A stretch of 64,000 nt of DNA from Enoplolaimus lenunculus (GCA_030248215.1 JASANG010003801.1:1-64000), one strand, 5' to 3'; positions 31,501-48,292 are shown, numbered from the stretch's first letter. Translations and numbers: made by a program. Notes: generated by a model not told the origin, from the sequence alone.

Positions 31501-34095
31501 CTGAGTGGTGATGGTATCCGCCTCCCACTCCAGTCGCTGGAGTTCGAATCCTAGCATAAAAGTAGGTCTCAGGAAAAATAGAAAATATTCATGTGAGAAA
31601 GGGTTAATATGAGCTTACCAACTTTAGCACCAAACTTTGTCATAATCCTATGAACAGCAATTAGTTCTTCTTCAACGGAAGTATCGTCAATCAACTCAGC
31701 GCAATACGTATACAGACACGGGATCATCGGGCCAAAAAGACAATTATCGTTCCACGTATAGAATAAATCCCAAAATTCGAACGCGAACAAAGCACCATTG
31801 GCGAAAACTGTTCGTGATGTTTCGCGTAAGTTGTGACGATCCTCAAAATAAGAGTCTATCGTGGGTGTATTAACCAGAGAGAAAAAAATTCGTTTCAAAA
31901 TTGCCGTAAAAGTGCAAATCCACTTTGGGGTACAACGTTTAGACAGATACGAAAATGTTTCACGACCGAAGATGCCGGAACGGGCCGGTAGCCGAGGGGT
32001 GGCCAGGAGGATCAGCCCCACCCTGGAAAAATTGTACGCCCTCTAGACAATTGTCGACCTTGCTTGTAAGTCATTGAAAACCCTTGAATGCTCCTCCTGA
32101 AAAATTTTTGGCCGCCCCTCCTAGAAAGGTGAGCTGGCTACGGACGTGTACCGGAAGCTCGTCCAAAACTTTGCCGGAGCCGGAGCTAAATTTCCAATGG
32201 TGCCAACAGTTACAGATAGCCAACATTGTAAACAGTGTCCTCCATTCATAGATCGGGCTCTAGTTCCAATCCAAAAAGTTATGTCAGAAAATATCTTTGG
32301 GGACGCTGGTACCAAGAACCGTTGTTAATAAGCCTTGTGGATCCTAGAGATAAAAAAACCTGTTTCACTCATTAAATCTTGTCGGCAAATACTCTTCCGG
32401 ACTGAAGTCCTGGTTACGCTCCTGTTTATTCGCATTTAACCAACAACACTAACCAAAAAATGTTCACTAACTTGGCCCATATTACTTTTAAGGCCATCCC
32501 GGTTTCTGGTGGGTCTATAAAAAAGCCGGCTTACTTTCTAGAATACATTTTTTGCTTAGGCTTAGGCTTAAGCTTAGGAATACGGTTTTGCAACGTTTAG
32601 GCGTATAGGCTTAGGAATACGCTTTATCTAATGCTACGGCCATAAAAGTACCATTGGCCACTAACTTTATAATCATTCCATATGATTCCGTAAACAATGC
32701 TCAACAACGAGCATCCGCTACAACTATCGGCGACAGGTGGTACGATTTGAGTGTTGCGTCTCTTGTTGCGTCTTCCTCGGTCAGCGACGCCATCTGTCGC
32801 CATAGTTGTCGCGGCGACGTCTGGAGTAAGCTCTCGGAGGCGTGCGACAATTTTTGCCGCGATCGACGCAAAGCCCCATTCAGTGACCCATTTACGATGA
32901 AGCGCTTCGGCCATCAGGCGTAGATGGCCGGCGCATGACGACGATCTGAGGACTACGGCGAACGCTTGGTCGATTAAGTCAATTTCAGCTTCTGGATCAA
33001 AGCTGTTCTGAAAGTTTTGGACGAGCAGTAGATTGGCGTAAACAAATATTCAGTTGAAAATTTTCAACTTTTACTTAAGTTAAAGATTGAAAAACTGTTT
33101 GGCCAATGAAAATAGTGCGGAATTTTAAGTAAAATAAATTTTTAAGCGTTAAGTAATAAAGTACTTAAAATATTAACCACTAATTTTTTTAACTAATATT
33201 ATAACTAGTAATAGAAGCTAGTGGAAGCTAGACTTCAAAATTGCTAGTCTTCAATTCAAGACATGTATGTTTGAAGTCCGTATTAAAACATAATTGTCTA
33301 AAAGATATCAGACAAAAATTCTTGAATATAAGACCATTTGCTTTGTGTGTACACTCATTAGCCCACCCTAACTGTAGTTTCTAAGTAAAGACCGCCCTAA
33401 CGCATGGCACGAAAGTTTATTTGACACTCGTTAGGGTGGAATTAACGCAAAGTATATTTTTGTTTATTTAATATCAACAAAACGTAAAATTTATTTGTGT
33501 GACAAAAGTTTACTTGTTTGGTGTATTTTGTTTTAATTTTTGGTACATTTTTGATTAAAATAATTGTCGAAGTTTCGTAAAAATTATCCTGAACCTAAAC
33601 AATTTAAAACAAGTCACAGATATTTGCATAAAAATTAGTAAATTAAATGTTATTTTAACAAGTAATTTCGCCTCACCTCGAGCTTCAGTTTGCCTGGCTC
33701 TGGCAAATTTTGTTGACGTCCGGCTCCGGTATTTTTTACATCCGGTTGTATCCTCAATATGTATATATACAATGAAGCGTGTATTACATTTGCTTTCTTT
33801 GTCGTTTCTCTATTAACTTCAGTAAGACATATCCCCCTTGTATACAACTCTAAATAAATACCTCATCTTCATTGGCTGGTGCCGGTGGTGCGTTAATCAT
33901 TGCAACTAGTGCGACCAATGAACGATCGAGATCCGCAAACGCTGTATCTATACGACGCAATTGCTCTTGGCTCAATTCTGCAGTTGACCAATCACGATGC
34001 GAGACGTTAGATACTTGATTTTCAATTGGCTGGGGTGATAGCGAGCCAGAGCTGTCCACTGAATCGTGCAACGAAGACAGTTGTGCTGTTGACAT
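28569..34095 (-). CDS. PAIP1-like MIF4G-domain protein with long poly-Gln/His tail
   Basis: Translation-factor family: PAIP1 bridges poly(A)-binding protein and eIF4A/eIF3 through an eIF4G-like MIF4G domain. Exons in transcription order: 34095-33862, 33007-32722 (3' end tentative), 31855-31619, 30253-30049, 29079-28569. Junction phases agree and give 490 residues. Exon 2 carries the early MIF4G helices (AEALHRKWVTEWGFASIAAK); exon 3 the middle (FANGALFAFEFWDLFYTW, ELIDDTSVEEELIAVHRIMT); exon 4 the last helix (NYCRALLLEVIDLEHVDW, matching PAIP1's RDVKQMLLKLVELRSSNW). Exon 5 starts with an acidic YYDDESSDDGG segment like PAIP1's C-terminal acidic part, then about 100 codons of CAA/CAC-type repeat, ending RQYAISEPDLVATKLA. 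No PAM2 motif was found in exon 1. A further 5' exon near 34294-34190 (MSDISQSMMTVTIPVSRLQ) fits by phase but is unproven. The family call is by resemblance, moderately sure. Confidence 0.7.
28611..28908. repeat. (CAA)n/(GTT)n array inside coding exon
   Basis: About 100 triplets, mostly TTG/GTT on this strand, with interspersed GGT (CAC/ACC on the other) that give His runs in the Gln frame. It is read in frame as poly-Gln/His by the PAIP1-like gene. Several other open frames here (Val, Leu, Cys, Asn repeats) are shadows. Confidence 0.95.
29283..29512. repeat. Two-copy tandem duplication, about 115 bp
   Basis: 29283-29396 and 29397-29512 share AAGGCAATTTTGATTTTCAC, GGGCGCAAATTAAAGTGGAT and TGAATTGTCTATTTTAAATT with few differences. 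It lies in the last intron of the PAIP1-like gene. Confidence 0.8.
29788..30016. mobile_element. Inverted-repeat element, 'CTCAAATGTGTAT' ends
   Basis: GCTCGTATGCTCAAATGTGT at the left mirrors ATACACATTTGAGAATATGG at the right. It is within the last intron of the PAIP1-like gene, about 30 bp from exon 30049-30253. Fragments are at 20569 and about 63318. Confidence 0.65.
30472..30620 (-). mobile_element. TTAGGC-core MITE, subtype B, exact 8-bp target duplication
   Basis: GTTTACAT is present at 30464-30471 and 30621-30628. Ends GGCCCATATATAGAACCGGG and CCCTGTTCTATACATGGGCC. One of the cleanest insertions in the window. Confidence 0.92.
31055..31305. mobile_element. GAGTTGATTAATCAACTC palindrome element, copy 1
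   Basis: CACTGTAATTTCCAGTGAGT at the left mirrors CTCACTGGAATTCACAGGG at the right, with many GAGTT/AACTC words between. Copy 2 is at 60299-60556. Confidence 0.75.
31340..31605 (+). mobile_element. Inverted-ended element enclosing a tRNA-Gly-like sequence, copy 1
   Basis: Ends AACCCCTTCTCACAT and ATGTGAGAAAGGGTT mirror each other. Inside, at about 31491-31556, is a tRNA-like segment: A box TAGCTGAGTGG, CCTCCCAC as in the anticodon loop of tRNA-Gly(CCC), and B box AGTTCGAATCC. The stems do not pair well, so it is not a working tRNA gene. Its right end lies 13 bp from the 5' splice site of PAIP1-like exon 31619-31855. Copy 2 is at 56659-56927, with a derivative at 53225. Confidence 0.75.
31981..32146 (+). 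mobile_element. 'GTAGCCAG' element, copy 2
   Basis: GGGCCGGTAGCCGAGGGGTG at the left, CGACCTTGCTTGTAAGTCAT in the middle and AAGGTGAGCTGGCTACGG at the right. The ends are imperfectly inverted (GTAGCC/GGCTAC). Confidence 0.7.
32474..32659 (+). mobile_element. TTAGGC-core MITE, subtype C, exact 8-bp target duplication
   Basis: ACTAACTT is present at 32466-32473 and 32660-32667. It lies just beyond the tentative 3' end of PAIP1-like exon 2, which may have pushed the usable splice donor inward. Confidence 0.92.
33060..33636. other. Intron sequence, no gene recognised
   Basis: AT-rich. 33240-33345 has CAAGACATGTATGTTTG and related words resembling the 8085-8560 repeat. No exon-like segment. Confidence 0.4.
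33640..33745 (+). repeat. CCGG-rich 'CATCCGGTTGTATCC' element fragment
   Basis: TTTCGCCTCACCTCGAGC, GACGTCCGGCTCCGG and ACATCCGGTTGTATCC match, in order, the copies at 48150-48292 and (inverted) 50647-51020. Confidence 0.55.
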
Positions 34096-34099
34096 ACTG

Positions 34100-36370
34100 G
34101 CTTTTAAGCTTTTAATGAACTAAATTTTGTAGAAGCTGTTTATGACAAAAATTTTAGTTAAGCCCACTTCAAGCGAAAACCCTGTCAAATCCTATACTTT
34201 CCATTTTGTGCTCTTGTAGACGTGAAACTGGTATAGTCACCGTCATCATAGACTGCGAAATATCGGACATGTTTGATATACCAATTAATTGAAGGTAATT
34301 GACCCATAATCCAAAAAAGTTTTGAATGCAAGAAGCACTCAGCAACACAGTTTCCGATTGACCAATCAAAAAGGAGATTGCAAAAAATTCAAGCGTCCTT
34401 TACAACAACTGCGTTCGCACGTGCGAATTAAATTTTATAGCATAAAATAGTGAATATTGTTTAGTGATTCAAGTATTTGCTGCAAAACTTGTACGTGTGA
34501 ACATGGCTTTAATACTTACCGTCTGTATAATGCGCAAGGTAAAAACTGTACCGAATAACAATGCGTTTGGATTTCTCATAACTTACTTTGATAGTTTCAA
34601 TTAAATTTTAATTTTTTAAGACTTCAAATGAATATGTACTTTCATATTTTGTGATCTTATATGGGCTACTTCGGAACCAAAAATGTATTTCCAACTGTTT
34701 AGAAATGTATAGTTTTTCATGTGTATAAAATGCTGTATAAAAGTGAAACGCTAATAGATGAATTGCATCATTTTTGCGTTGAATGATTTTTAGCGTACCT
34801 ATTATTAAACTTTTTTAGCAGCAGTCACCAGATAGAAAAAGGTCCTTAAATTAGCGACCCTATATAGTTGGCTAGACTGCAAAGACGTTAACCTTAGGGC
34901 CATTTTGACTCTTAATTCGATATTTAAGTTAAGCTTTGTAGCCTTGCCTTGGTCTGAGATATTCAGCATAGACGAAGGCTTGCAAAATTACCTGGCGTTG
35001 TCAAAAATGTACTAAATTCTATGCTTTAGTCCTTGCCTACACTGAAAGCCAGCAAAGCCCAATTATTTAGGAGCTTTTTCTCTACAAGACTGGAGATTGG
35101 AACACTTGGAGACTGGGACACTGGGAGAGTGGGCCTCTGGGAGGCTTCGGAACTCTGACAGACTAGAGCACTGCTGCAAGGTTGGGAGCATTCTGTGACA
35201 TGCAAAACTGTTAAACAAGCTTTACGAATTGAATTTACGTTTAGGTTTAGGCTGAGTCTTTTAAGCTTAGAGTTAGCTTACGCTCTAGCTTTCCTGATAC
35301 GGTATATTTAAAAAAGCTACGCTTACTCTGCAGACCAGCCAGTATTCATGAACAATAATCAACGCGTGCTATAGACCATTATTCCGACACCATTTAATGA
35401 TTCAGCAATAGAACCAATCTTGAAATTTGAGGTGTGGGAAGCACGACGTTTTGTATTTACTCAACAATCAACTGTGCGCTTTTGCTCTCATTTAGACAGC
35501 AGCAGCACTGCAGCAACCGAAACAGTCGTTATCTGCAGCTGTTCGAAACGAAACAACATATGGACTGCCCCAAAGCAGTGTGAAATTTTACAGTCAGCAA
35601 TAAAACATTAAATAACTCCGGTTTAAATGCAAGTGCAGAAAGTGATGGTCAATAAACGTATAATAACAGCTTGAGCAGTTAAAATTTATTTCGAAAATTT
35701 GGTCTTCATCTGCTGCTAGGGCAAAGCAATTTGGTCACAATTGTACGCCATACCAAACCCTTTTCGCTCGGCACTCAAATACGAACAGTGTGAAAGGCTC
35801 TCGAAAAGTGCGCGAACACAGGAAAACACCCAGGTAAAATTGTAGTTCCGCATGTTTTTGCCATTCGACTTCAGCTACCTTCTGTATTATGGTTGTGCTG
35901 CTTTGATGTCAGGTATTTGTCAGATAAATGTCAGCGTCACTTTTTAGATTTGTTCTGTATAACAAAGATTCGGTTAATTCTTGCCGATCATTGGTTTTGC
36001 AAAAATTTTGGTTGTATAAAATAGTCATAAAATTTATGCAATTTTAATGCTTAAAAAATTTACATCATACCATCAGGGTGCAACTATGGACGTTAAAAAT
36101 AGCACCGCCAGATCCGAAGTTAAGCAAAATTTGCCGGCGCCAGAGGTGATGTTAGAGGTGACGCATAGGTATTAAAATAATGTTCAATTTGCCAAATTTA
36201 GCAATTTACTTATCTGTAAAGTGTAGTCAAAAAATTTGGTTTAGGCTTTAGTTTTAAAAACATACCGACAATTTATTTCTTGAAAATTGCACCAAAACTT
36301 TATAATCAAACTCACACTGAACGATTCAATTTTTGCAAACCAAACAAAAATATCAACAGCAAAATGTGCC
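34100..36370. other. Mostly unassigned sequence between the PAIP1-like and tubulin genes
   Basis: A possible extra 5' exon of the PAIP1-like gene lies at 34190-34294. 35085-35180 is an imperfect GGAACACTGGGAGACTGG-type repeat. 36077-36172 has the CAGGGTGCAAC start of the CCGG-rich family. Otherwise nothing recognisable. Confidence 0.35.
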
Positions 36371-36375
36371 CTGTT

Positions 36376-36596
36376 GCACTTCACAAAATGGTGAGTCAAA
36401 TTGACTCTCTTCGAATTATGCTTTTTCGGACTACTCAAACTGAGTCAAATTCGACTCTGCTAGACTCAAATTCGACTCACTGAGTTGCTAAATTAGTCGA
36501 ATTTGACTCTGATGGAGTCGAATTTGACTCAGTTTGTGTATAGTCGCGAAAAGCCTATTTCGTTGAGTCAATTTGACTCACCAATTTTTGCAGTAT
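36376..36596. mobile_element. TGAGTCA palindrome element, copy 4
   Basis: GCACTTCACAAAATGGTGAG at the left, CTCACCAATTTTTGCAGT at the right; arms with CAAACTGAGTCAAATTCGAC and mirrors. Confidence 0.8.
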
Positions 36597-36763
36597 ATGC
36601 CTGACCATTCTTCGACGTTATTGAATTTTTTCCGAGTAGAAATATATTCGTTTGTATTTATAAATTTGGCCTTATTTAATCTGGCGCAGTCCCACAGACA
36701 ACGGGCAGCCTCTGATCTGTGCATGCGGCGAGTTTTATAAAATACCTACGAACAAATGTATAT

Positions 36764-36953
36764 TCTACTGCGTGAAATGGTGAGTCAAATTGATTCTCTC
36801 CAAAATAGGTTTCCCTGACTACACAAACTTAGTTAAAATTCAACTCCGCTAGAGTCAATGACGCTGGCGGAGTCGAATTTTGACTCAGTTTGTGTAGTCT
36901 GGAAAAGCCTATTTCGGAGAGAGTGAATTGATTCACCATTCTTTGCAGTGTAT
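36764..36953. mobile_element. TGAGTCA palindrome element, copy 5
   Basis: TACTGCGTGAAATGGTGAGT at the left, TTCACCATTCTTTGCAGTG at the right. It is shorter in the centre than the copy 170 bp upstream. Confidence 0.8.
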
Positions 36954-37395
36954 AATCTGTGAATAAGAACAAACGAATATAAGATAAAAGATATGCACGC
37001 CTGTATGAAAACTTATAACAAATCATCTGCCTGCTACCTGTCTGATACGAATGTCTGAGAACATTTTGATCTTAACATTTTACAACTTTTCGCACGAACT
37101 AAGCCAATTCCCAGCCATTTTGTTTGAAAATAGCTAACAGTATTATAACACATGTCTTCGATATTTAAATTGTGAAATCCACAGTATCCGTTTTCCGTTT
37201 GCGTTATTTTTTACTATATCCGATTAAACCCTGACAGAATTTTACAAAAAGTTTAACTTTGAAGTTCAACTCTATCGTTTCGAACCGTCCGCAATACTTC
37301 GTTGCGTCTTTCTCAGTGAAATACAACATTTCAATATTAAAAACGCTTTTATGCCAACGCAATTCAATATATTTTATTCAATATTTTGCTTAGAT

Positions 37396-37590
37396 GGGGC
37401 CATGTTACTTCAAGGGGCGTCCAGGTTTCTGGTGGGTCTATAAAAGTGTCGGATTAGATTCTAGATTATATGTTTTGCTTTGGCTTAGGCTTAGGCTTAG
37501 GCTTAGGATTAGGAATACGTTTTTGCAACGCTTAGGCTTAGACTTAGGAATACGCTTAATCTACTGTTACGCGCCTTAAGTAACCTTGGC
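37396..37590 (+). mobile_element. TTAGGC-core MITE, subtype C
   Basis: Ends GGGGCCATGTTACTTCAAGG and GCGCCTTAAGTAACCTTGGC, with an uninterrupted run of four GGCTTA units in the core. Confidence 0.85.
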
Positions 37591-37599
37591 TAAAATTTT

Positions 37600-39267
37600 A
37601 GTAGAAATCATTAAAACTTCTGAAGATTGGAAGTAGGTTTTGTTGAATTTGTTTCTGTTTATTGAGCAAACACTTAATATATATAATGGAGCGACATGTT
37701 TTGGTATTGTAAAATTGGTTTAACGGTAGTCAAATAGAATTTTCAATCAGAGGACGAAGATGCCTGCATAGGATGGGCTCCGCTCACAGTTGTGGCCTTG
37801 TCAGGTGATACGGCAGTTGGTACGAACTCTTGTAAAAAAACTCCCACGCAGTGTTAATGTTTTATTGCCAGAATTTGAATGTTATGGTCAATTAACAACT
37901 GTTCTGTTATCAGTAGGAGGGTAAAACGTCAAAAATCAAGATTTCAATGATATATTGGCCCCGAGAATTTCAGGTCTTTTTTGGGGCTGCTCCAAATTTA
38001 TTTTTTGCTTGTTATCTTCCGGCATACACTTTTGATGTTGTTCTGCTCTTTGGGTACCATAACTGGAGATGGGGTCTGTTCCTTAGGGGCCATAACTGGC
38101 AGATTGAGTCTGCTTTGAGGGCCGTAACTGGTAGAGGGGGAGCGACTTTGAGTTTATGACATTTTAAAAAAACTGGCAACACAGTGATAGGTTTGAAACA
38201 GCTGTGCGTATAAAAGGAAAGCATAAAAACAATTTAAGAGTGGCGCGGACGGACCTTGTGGCAAAATGTTATGGTAAAAGTTCAATAATTTAAAAATCAC
38301 CGTGTAAAAAAACGCAAGTTACTACCTGACGTGTGCTGTTTTGATGTTTTGTACGTCTTAAAACTGCCCCCAAAAGCAGTATAAATTAGAAATAATCGAT
38401 AGCTTTTCGCTCGCTACCTGGGCAGACCCGTAACTAGGTTGCCTTGATACGGGAGCTAAACATTTTTCAGGAGGAGTGTACCAGGGTTTTCGATTTAATA
38501 TTTACAAGCAAGATTGAAAAGTTTCTTGATGGGCCAAAATTTGTTCAAGGGAATGATTCCACCAGGTCCACGTCTGGCTACATGCACGTATCTGGTAGCC
38601 CGACGAGGCTACGAAGCCAGCAACCTCGAAATATATGCTGCCATTCTAGAAAGGCTATAGTTACGCCGCCTGTGACTCTTGCAAAGTCACATGCACCACG
38701 ATTTTTCTGCTGTTGTTTAAAACCTTTTTGCAATAATTTATATAGTACACCATTAAAGAAGCTGAAGCTGACGACCACAAATTCTGTATTCAAACCTAGG
38801 TCAGAATATTGAAATAATTCTTGACGATTTTTGTGAATAGATTTTGTTATTTCGGTGTATATATTGTTTGTAAAATTCAAAGCTGTTTGACTTTGGTCTT
38901 TTTCCCATCATAGTTACAATCAGAAAAGTGTTTTTATTTCAGTACCTATGATATTGAAAATATTTCTTTTCTTACCTCTTGCCGGATGCTGTCATAAGCT
39001 TGGTCTTAAAAGTTTCATTCATTTGATGGAAAAAGAGGCTCTTAATAGTCCCAGTTTTTGTTTCTAATCAAACGTAACTGAAAACTTAATAGTAAATTAA
39101 ATACAATCCTTGCTGTAGCAGTTTCGCCGAATACTTAATTGTGGAATCAAATTGACTTAGCTACTACATTTTCAGTGAATCATTAAGTTTATTTTCATTT
39201 CAAGTCGTGACTGCTTCAGTTTGGATCGAAAATTTTGTTTTTGAGTTATTAATAGAAGCCGTTAAAT
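37600..39267. other. Region 5' of the alpha-tubulin gene
   Basis: 38415-38540 resembles an inverted, decayed 'GTAGCCAG' element. The 122-codon frame at 38444-38812 overlaps it and has no family resemblance. The tubulin promoter and 5' UTR must lie upstream of 39268, but I see no TATA box or initiator that I would assign. Confidence 0.4.
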
Positions 39268-44893
<5,626 letters not shown>

Positions 44894-46560
44894 TTCCGTT
44901 CGAGATGATAAATTTCAGAAACTCATCAAATGCTTTTATATATCGAATCTCTTATTTGAACACGGTAATTTGCATTATATTTACAGAATTATAAGTGTTT
45001 ATTTACTAATTAATGTAATTAGTTTGGATGTGAGAATCAGACGTTTCAGCACTTTTTTATTTGTTTTGCTTTATGCTGTATTGTGCACACACTGTATTGT
45101 CGATATTTTCGCTTAGTCGTTTGTTGCTATTTTTGTATTGTATTTATGGTGCTGTTTGCTTGTTAGGGCTGTCGTTTTAGCGAAAGGTGCTTGGGTGATT
45201 GGCTGACCGCAGGTCTGTATTGTACCTTGGAAAGCAAGAATGCTCGATATTTTCTAGAATAGTAACTGTAGACTTCTGAAGAAACATTAATTTTTTTGAA
45301 TCAACTGTGAAATTTATCACTTATACTCAAATTTAGCTAATGCTTTTATAAATAACATTGCCACCCGTTGTGCGAGATTTGTTACCGATAGAATTTCTTG
45401 TTGATGATTGGCACTTATCTAGCGCGCAAATCGTTGGTCTGTTGTAGGAGATCTTAATAAAAGAACCACATTTGTTACTTATGGACATTCCTAAATGATT
45501 TTTTCTACTTCCGTATTACCATTATGTTCCGTTCTTAGAGACGCATCGTTTCTTCTGATGCTCTGTGTATGCAGTGTCAGTTTTCTTTCAAACTTCACCT
45601 GGGTGCTCAAGCCATTTTAGAATATAATCATCGAGTGACTTTTGTATAACGCGTTGCATATTGTGATGTGTGAGTAACGTGAATTTTATCGCGAAAGTAT
45701 ACTTAAAATCTGGGACGTTTTGGCCTTTATGAATATTTTTTCTATTCGTAATTTTATGTACACATAAAACAGACTAAGCAAATTTGCACAGAAATAATAA
45801 TATTTCAGTTGGATGAGCGTATTTTATTTTTATGTGCGTATATTTGTTTCCAATCATGTGTTACTTGCTATGGATATTGTAGTCAAACGATGTGTAAGGG
45901 GTGATATTCGAGTCTGTGATGGGTGGTCTCAAAAGATGGCCCTGCACAAGCCAATTTTAAACGTTTAAATCGATCACTAACGCAAATATGGAGTTTTATG
46001 GTTCAAGCGAATGCAGCGACAATTTTTTGATGCCGGTAAATGTTGTAGAATTTGAAACTATAGTAATTACTATAACTAAAGAGAAGTCGGAAAATGGAAT
46101 ACTCCACATGATAGAAGAATTCTGTGAAAGTTTGGTTTGTAAGAACTTGCAGCTGCAAATTTGTTCTGTCAAAAATTTAAAGTGCAAATTGCAGCTGCAG
46201 ATTCTTGCTGCAAAAACGTGCCCGTGTGAATGTCGCTTTAAGCTGAAGTGTCGTATTATATCATTATTATTATTATTATTATAATTTAATTTTGTTCGAC
46301 AAATGTTACTTATGTAGTTGCTTAAATTGTGGCCATAACGAATGCATATCGCTCTGGGTTGAACAAGTAGTTTGAACAGAAATCAAATATGTTGTAGATG
46401 AAACAGACTCAGTTGGAAACTCACGTAACTCTACTTCTTGTACTACAGTATAAGTTTAACGCGAATAAAATTGGAAGGAATAGGGATTTAGTTTGGTAAA
46501 CTGGGGTTAAAACTTCGATTCACGTTGAGGTTGAGGTTAAGATGTATATACGTATAAGTC
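44894..46560. other. 3' flank of tubulin, no further gene recognised
   Basis: AATAAA at about 45457, some 560 bp beyond the stop, is a candidate polyadenylation signal. 46125-46245 holds a TTGCAGCTGCAA-type repeat and 46261-46285 a short (ATT)n run. Confidence 0.4.
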
Positions 46561-46568
46561 TTCAGATA

Positions 46569-46860
46569 TTGGCTGGGTTTCCGTCATCTTACTTAAGTAT
46601 TTAATTAAGTTACAAGTAATTACTTTAGTCACCGACTTATGTAAGCACTTAAATTTTTCGGCAAAAACAAATAAACGCCTTTTGACAGCAATTGTCATGA
46701 CAAGAAAGTAATAGTTTTAGTTTATATATTAAGGAGGTGACATGAGTATTCAATTCGAATTTGACCAAGGTTTAGTATTCCTAACCTGTTAATCTGTAAT
46801 ATATTAAATTTAGTCAACAACTTCGTGTCTACTTAAATTACAGAATACCAGCTATTGTTC
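46569..46860. mobile_element. ACTTAAGT-rich element, decayed copy
   Basis: GGCTGGGTTTCCGTCATCTT and the ACTTAAGTATTT words match the element at 11684-12045; the right end is not preserved. Confidence 0.55.
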
Positions 46861-47210
46861 AGAAGGTATGCTATTCATGGCCTTTATTTGTAATATTTCT
46901 CAGTATTATGATCTCTTGCGTTAATTTATACCATTCCATTGCTAGGATAAGTTGTAATAGTTTTACTTATTGATCTGAAACTGGTCAATCGAGTCATTGG
47001 TGTAACAGAAAGCTCTTATGATAAACAGAACGATAGCCGTTATAGAACGTATTTTTAGGTCTGAGATAAAAAAATACCGAGAGATATGTCATTTTCTTAC
47101 AGATTATGCACGGTGTCAGCTGTGCTTTGTCGGTATCTTTAAAATTTCAATATTTCGTTATGACATAGTTTTTTTAAATCCCGACCGTGAATTTAGTTTT
47201 TCAAAATATG

Positions 47211-47379
47211 GGCCCATGTATAGAATAGGGCCGGAATGCAGTAGTATAAGCATATTCGTAAGCCTAAGCGTTACAATGAACTTGTACTTAAGCCTAAGCT
47301 AAAAATTAGTCCAGAGCTTAAGCTTGCTGTATTACAGTCCCGCAGTATAAAACGTTCCGGTCCTGATCTATACATATGG
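47211..47379 (-). mobile_element. TTAGGC-core MITE, subtype B
   Basis: Ends GGCCCATGTATAGAATAGGG and TCCTGATCTATACATATGG. The core has only about six hexamers. Confidence 0.8.
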
Positions 47380-47679
47380 ATGTAAATGACGTCAATGTTT
47401 TAACCATTAGGTTTGTGATATATTTTAATCTGTAGCGCTTGACTTGATGTATGTATAGTTTGGCTATATATTTTTCTTCTCAAATTGTACGTGGGATATC
47501 CTGGTGCTTATAACTGTTTTATTTTGGCTAGTTACTTAATCTCTATGTTTATTAAACGTTTCATGTGTCTATGACAAAGAAGCGAAGCTATAATAATTTA
47601 CTATAGTTTGGTTTGGAATCAATACTGTGTAGTTAAAAAATTTAGGTATATATAGTTGAAGTTAAATCGGACTTATGCG

Positions 47680-47990
47680 CCAGATAGGGTAAAATCGGAG
47701 GTTTGGCTACGGTAGAAAATTGACCTCTGGCTCTGGGTAGAAATTTGACGGAGGTTCCTGCAATTTGAAATTTTTCAGTCTCGCAAAAATTGTACTGTAT
47801 ATATGGTGCGTTTGGCTGTAAGGTTTGGTCTTGTGAGAACTTCAAATTGTTGGAATATCTTACAACTAAAAATTTTGACCGCTTTTGAGATACTTGCTAA
47901 ATTTAACAGATAAACATTTTTTACCTATTTTTACGTCACCTTCGACCAGTTTTGTTGGTGTTTTTCACCTCCTGTTGCACCCTGGTAGCA
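47680..47990 (+). repeat. CCGG-rich 'GGAGGTTTGGC' element, decayed
   Basis: GGTTTGGCTACGGTAGAAAA, GAAATTTGACGGAGGTTCCT and TCACCTCCTGTTGCACCCTG, in the order of the family. The minus-strand 67-codon frame is a shadow. Confidence 0.5.
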
Positions 47991-48036
47991 CCTAAATAGT
48001 TGCTAAGCAATAGACTGAAGGACGTTTAGGAAATTG

Positions 48037-48108
48037 ACCCATATTAACTTTGAGGGCCGAACCTTTTTTTGGCAGGTCTATAATAGAGTAAGCTTTAGAC
48101 TAACGGTT
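48037..48108 (+). mobile_element. TTAGGC-core MITE, 5' fragment of subtype C
   Basis: GACCCATATTAACTTTGAGG, GGCAGGTCTATAATAGAGTA and CTTTAGACTAA, cut before the hexamer core. Confidence 0.6.
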
Positions 48109-48149
48109 GTATTGTGATTCGCTGTGCCATATGCCGCCATTGCAGGTAG

Positions 48150-48292
48150 ACACGGACTCCTGCTCTGGTAAAATTTTGCCGTAGGTTCCGGCAATTTCGG
48201 TAGTACGACCTAATTTCGCCTCACCTCCGGCTCCGGAAGTTTCGTTGACCTCCGGCTCTGGTATTTTTCACCTTCGGTTGCACCCTGCCTGG
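48150..48292 (+). repeat. CCGG-rich element copy
   Basis: CTGCTCTGGTAAAATTTTGC, TTCGCCTCACCTCCGGCTCC, CACCTTCGGTTGCACCCTGC: same order as at 33640-33745. Confidence 0.55.

Noticed and set aside
31491-31556. Possible tRNA-Gly(CCC) gene
   Set aside because: A and B boxes fit, but the anticodon and T stems do not pair, and a second diverged copy sits in the same repeat at 56659-56927.
38444-38812. 122-codon open frame
   Set aside because: Overlaps a repeat, has no recognisable domain and no splice partners.
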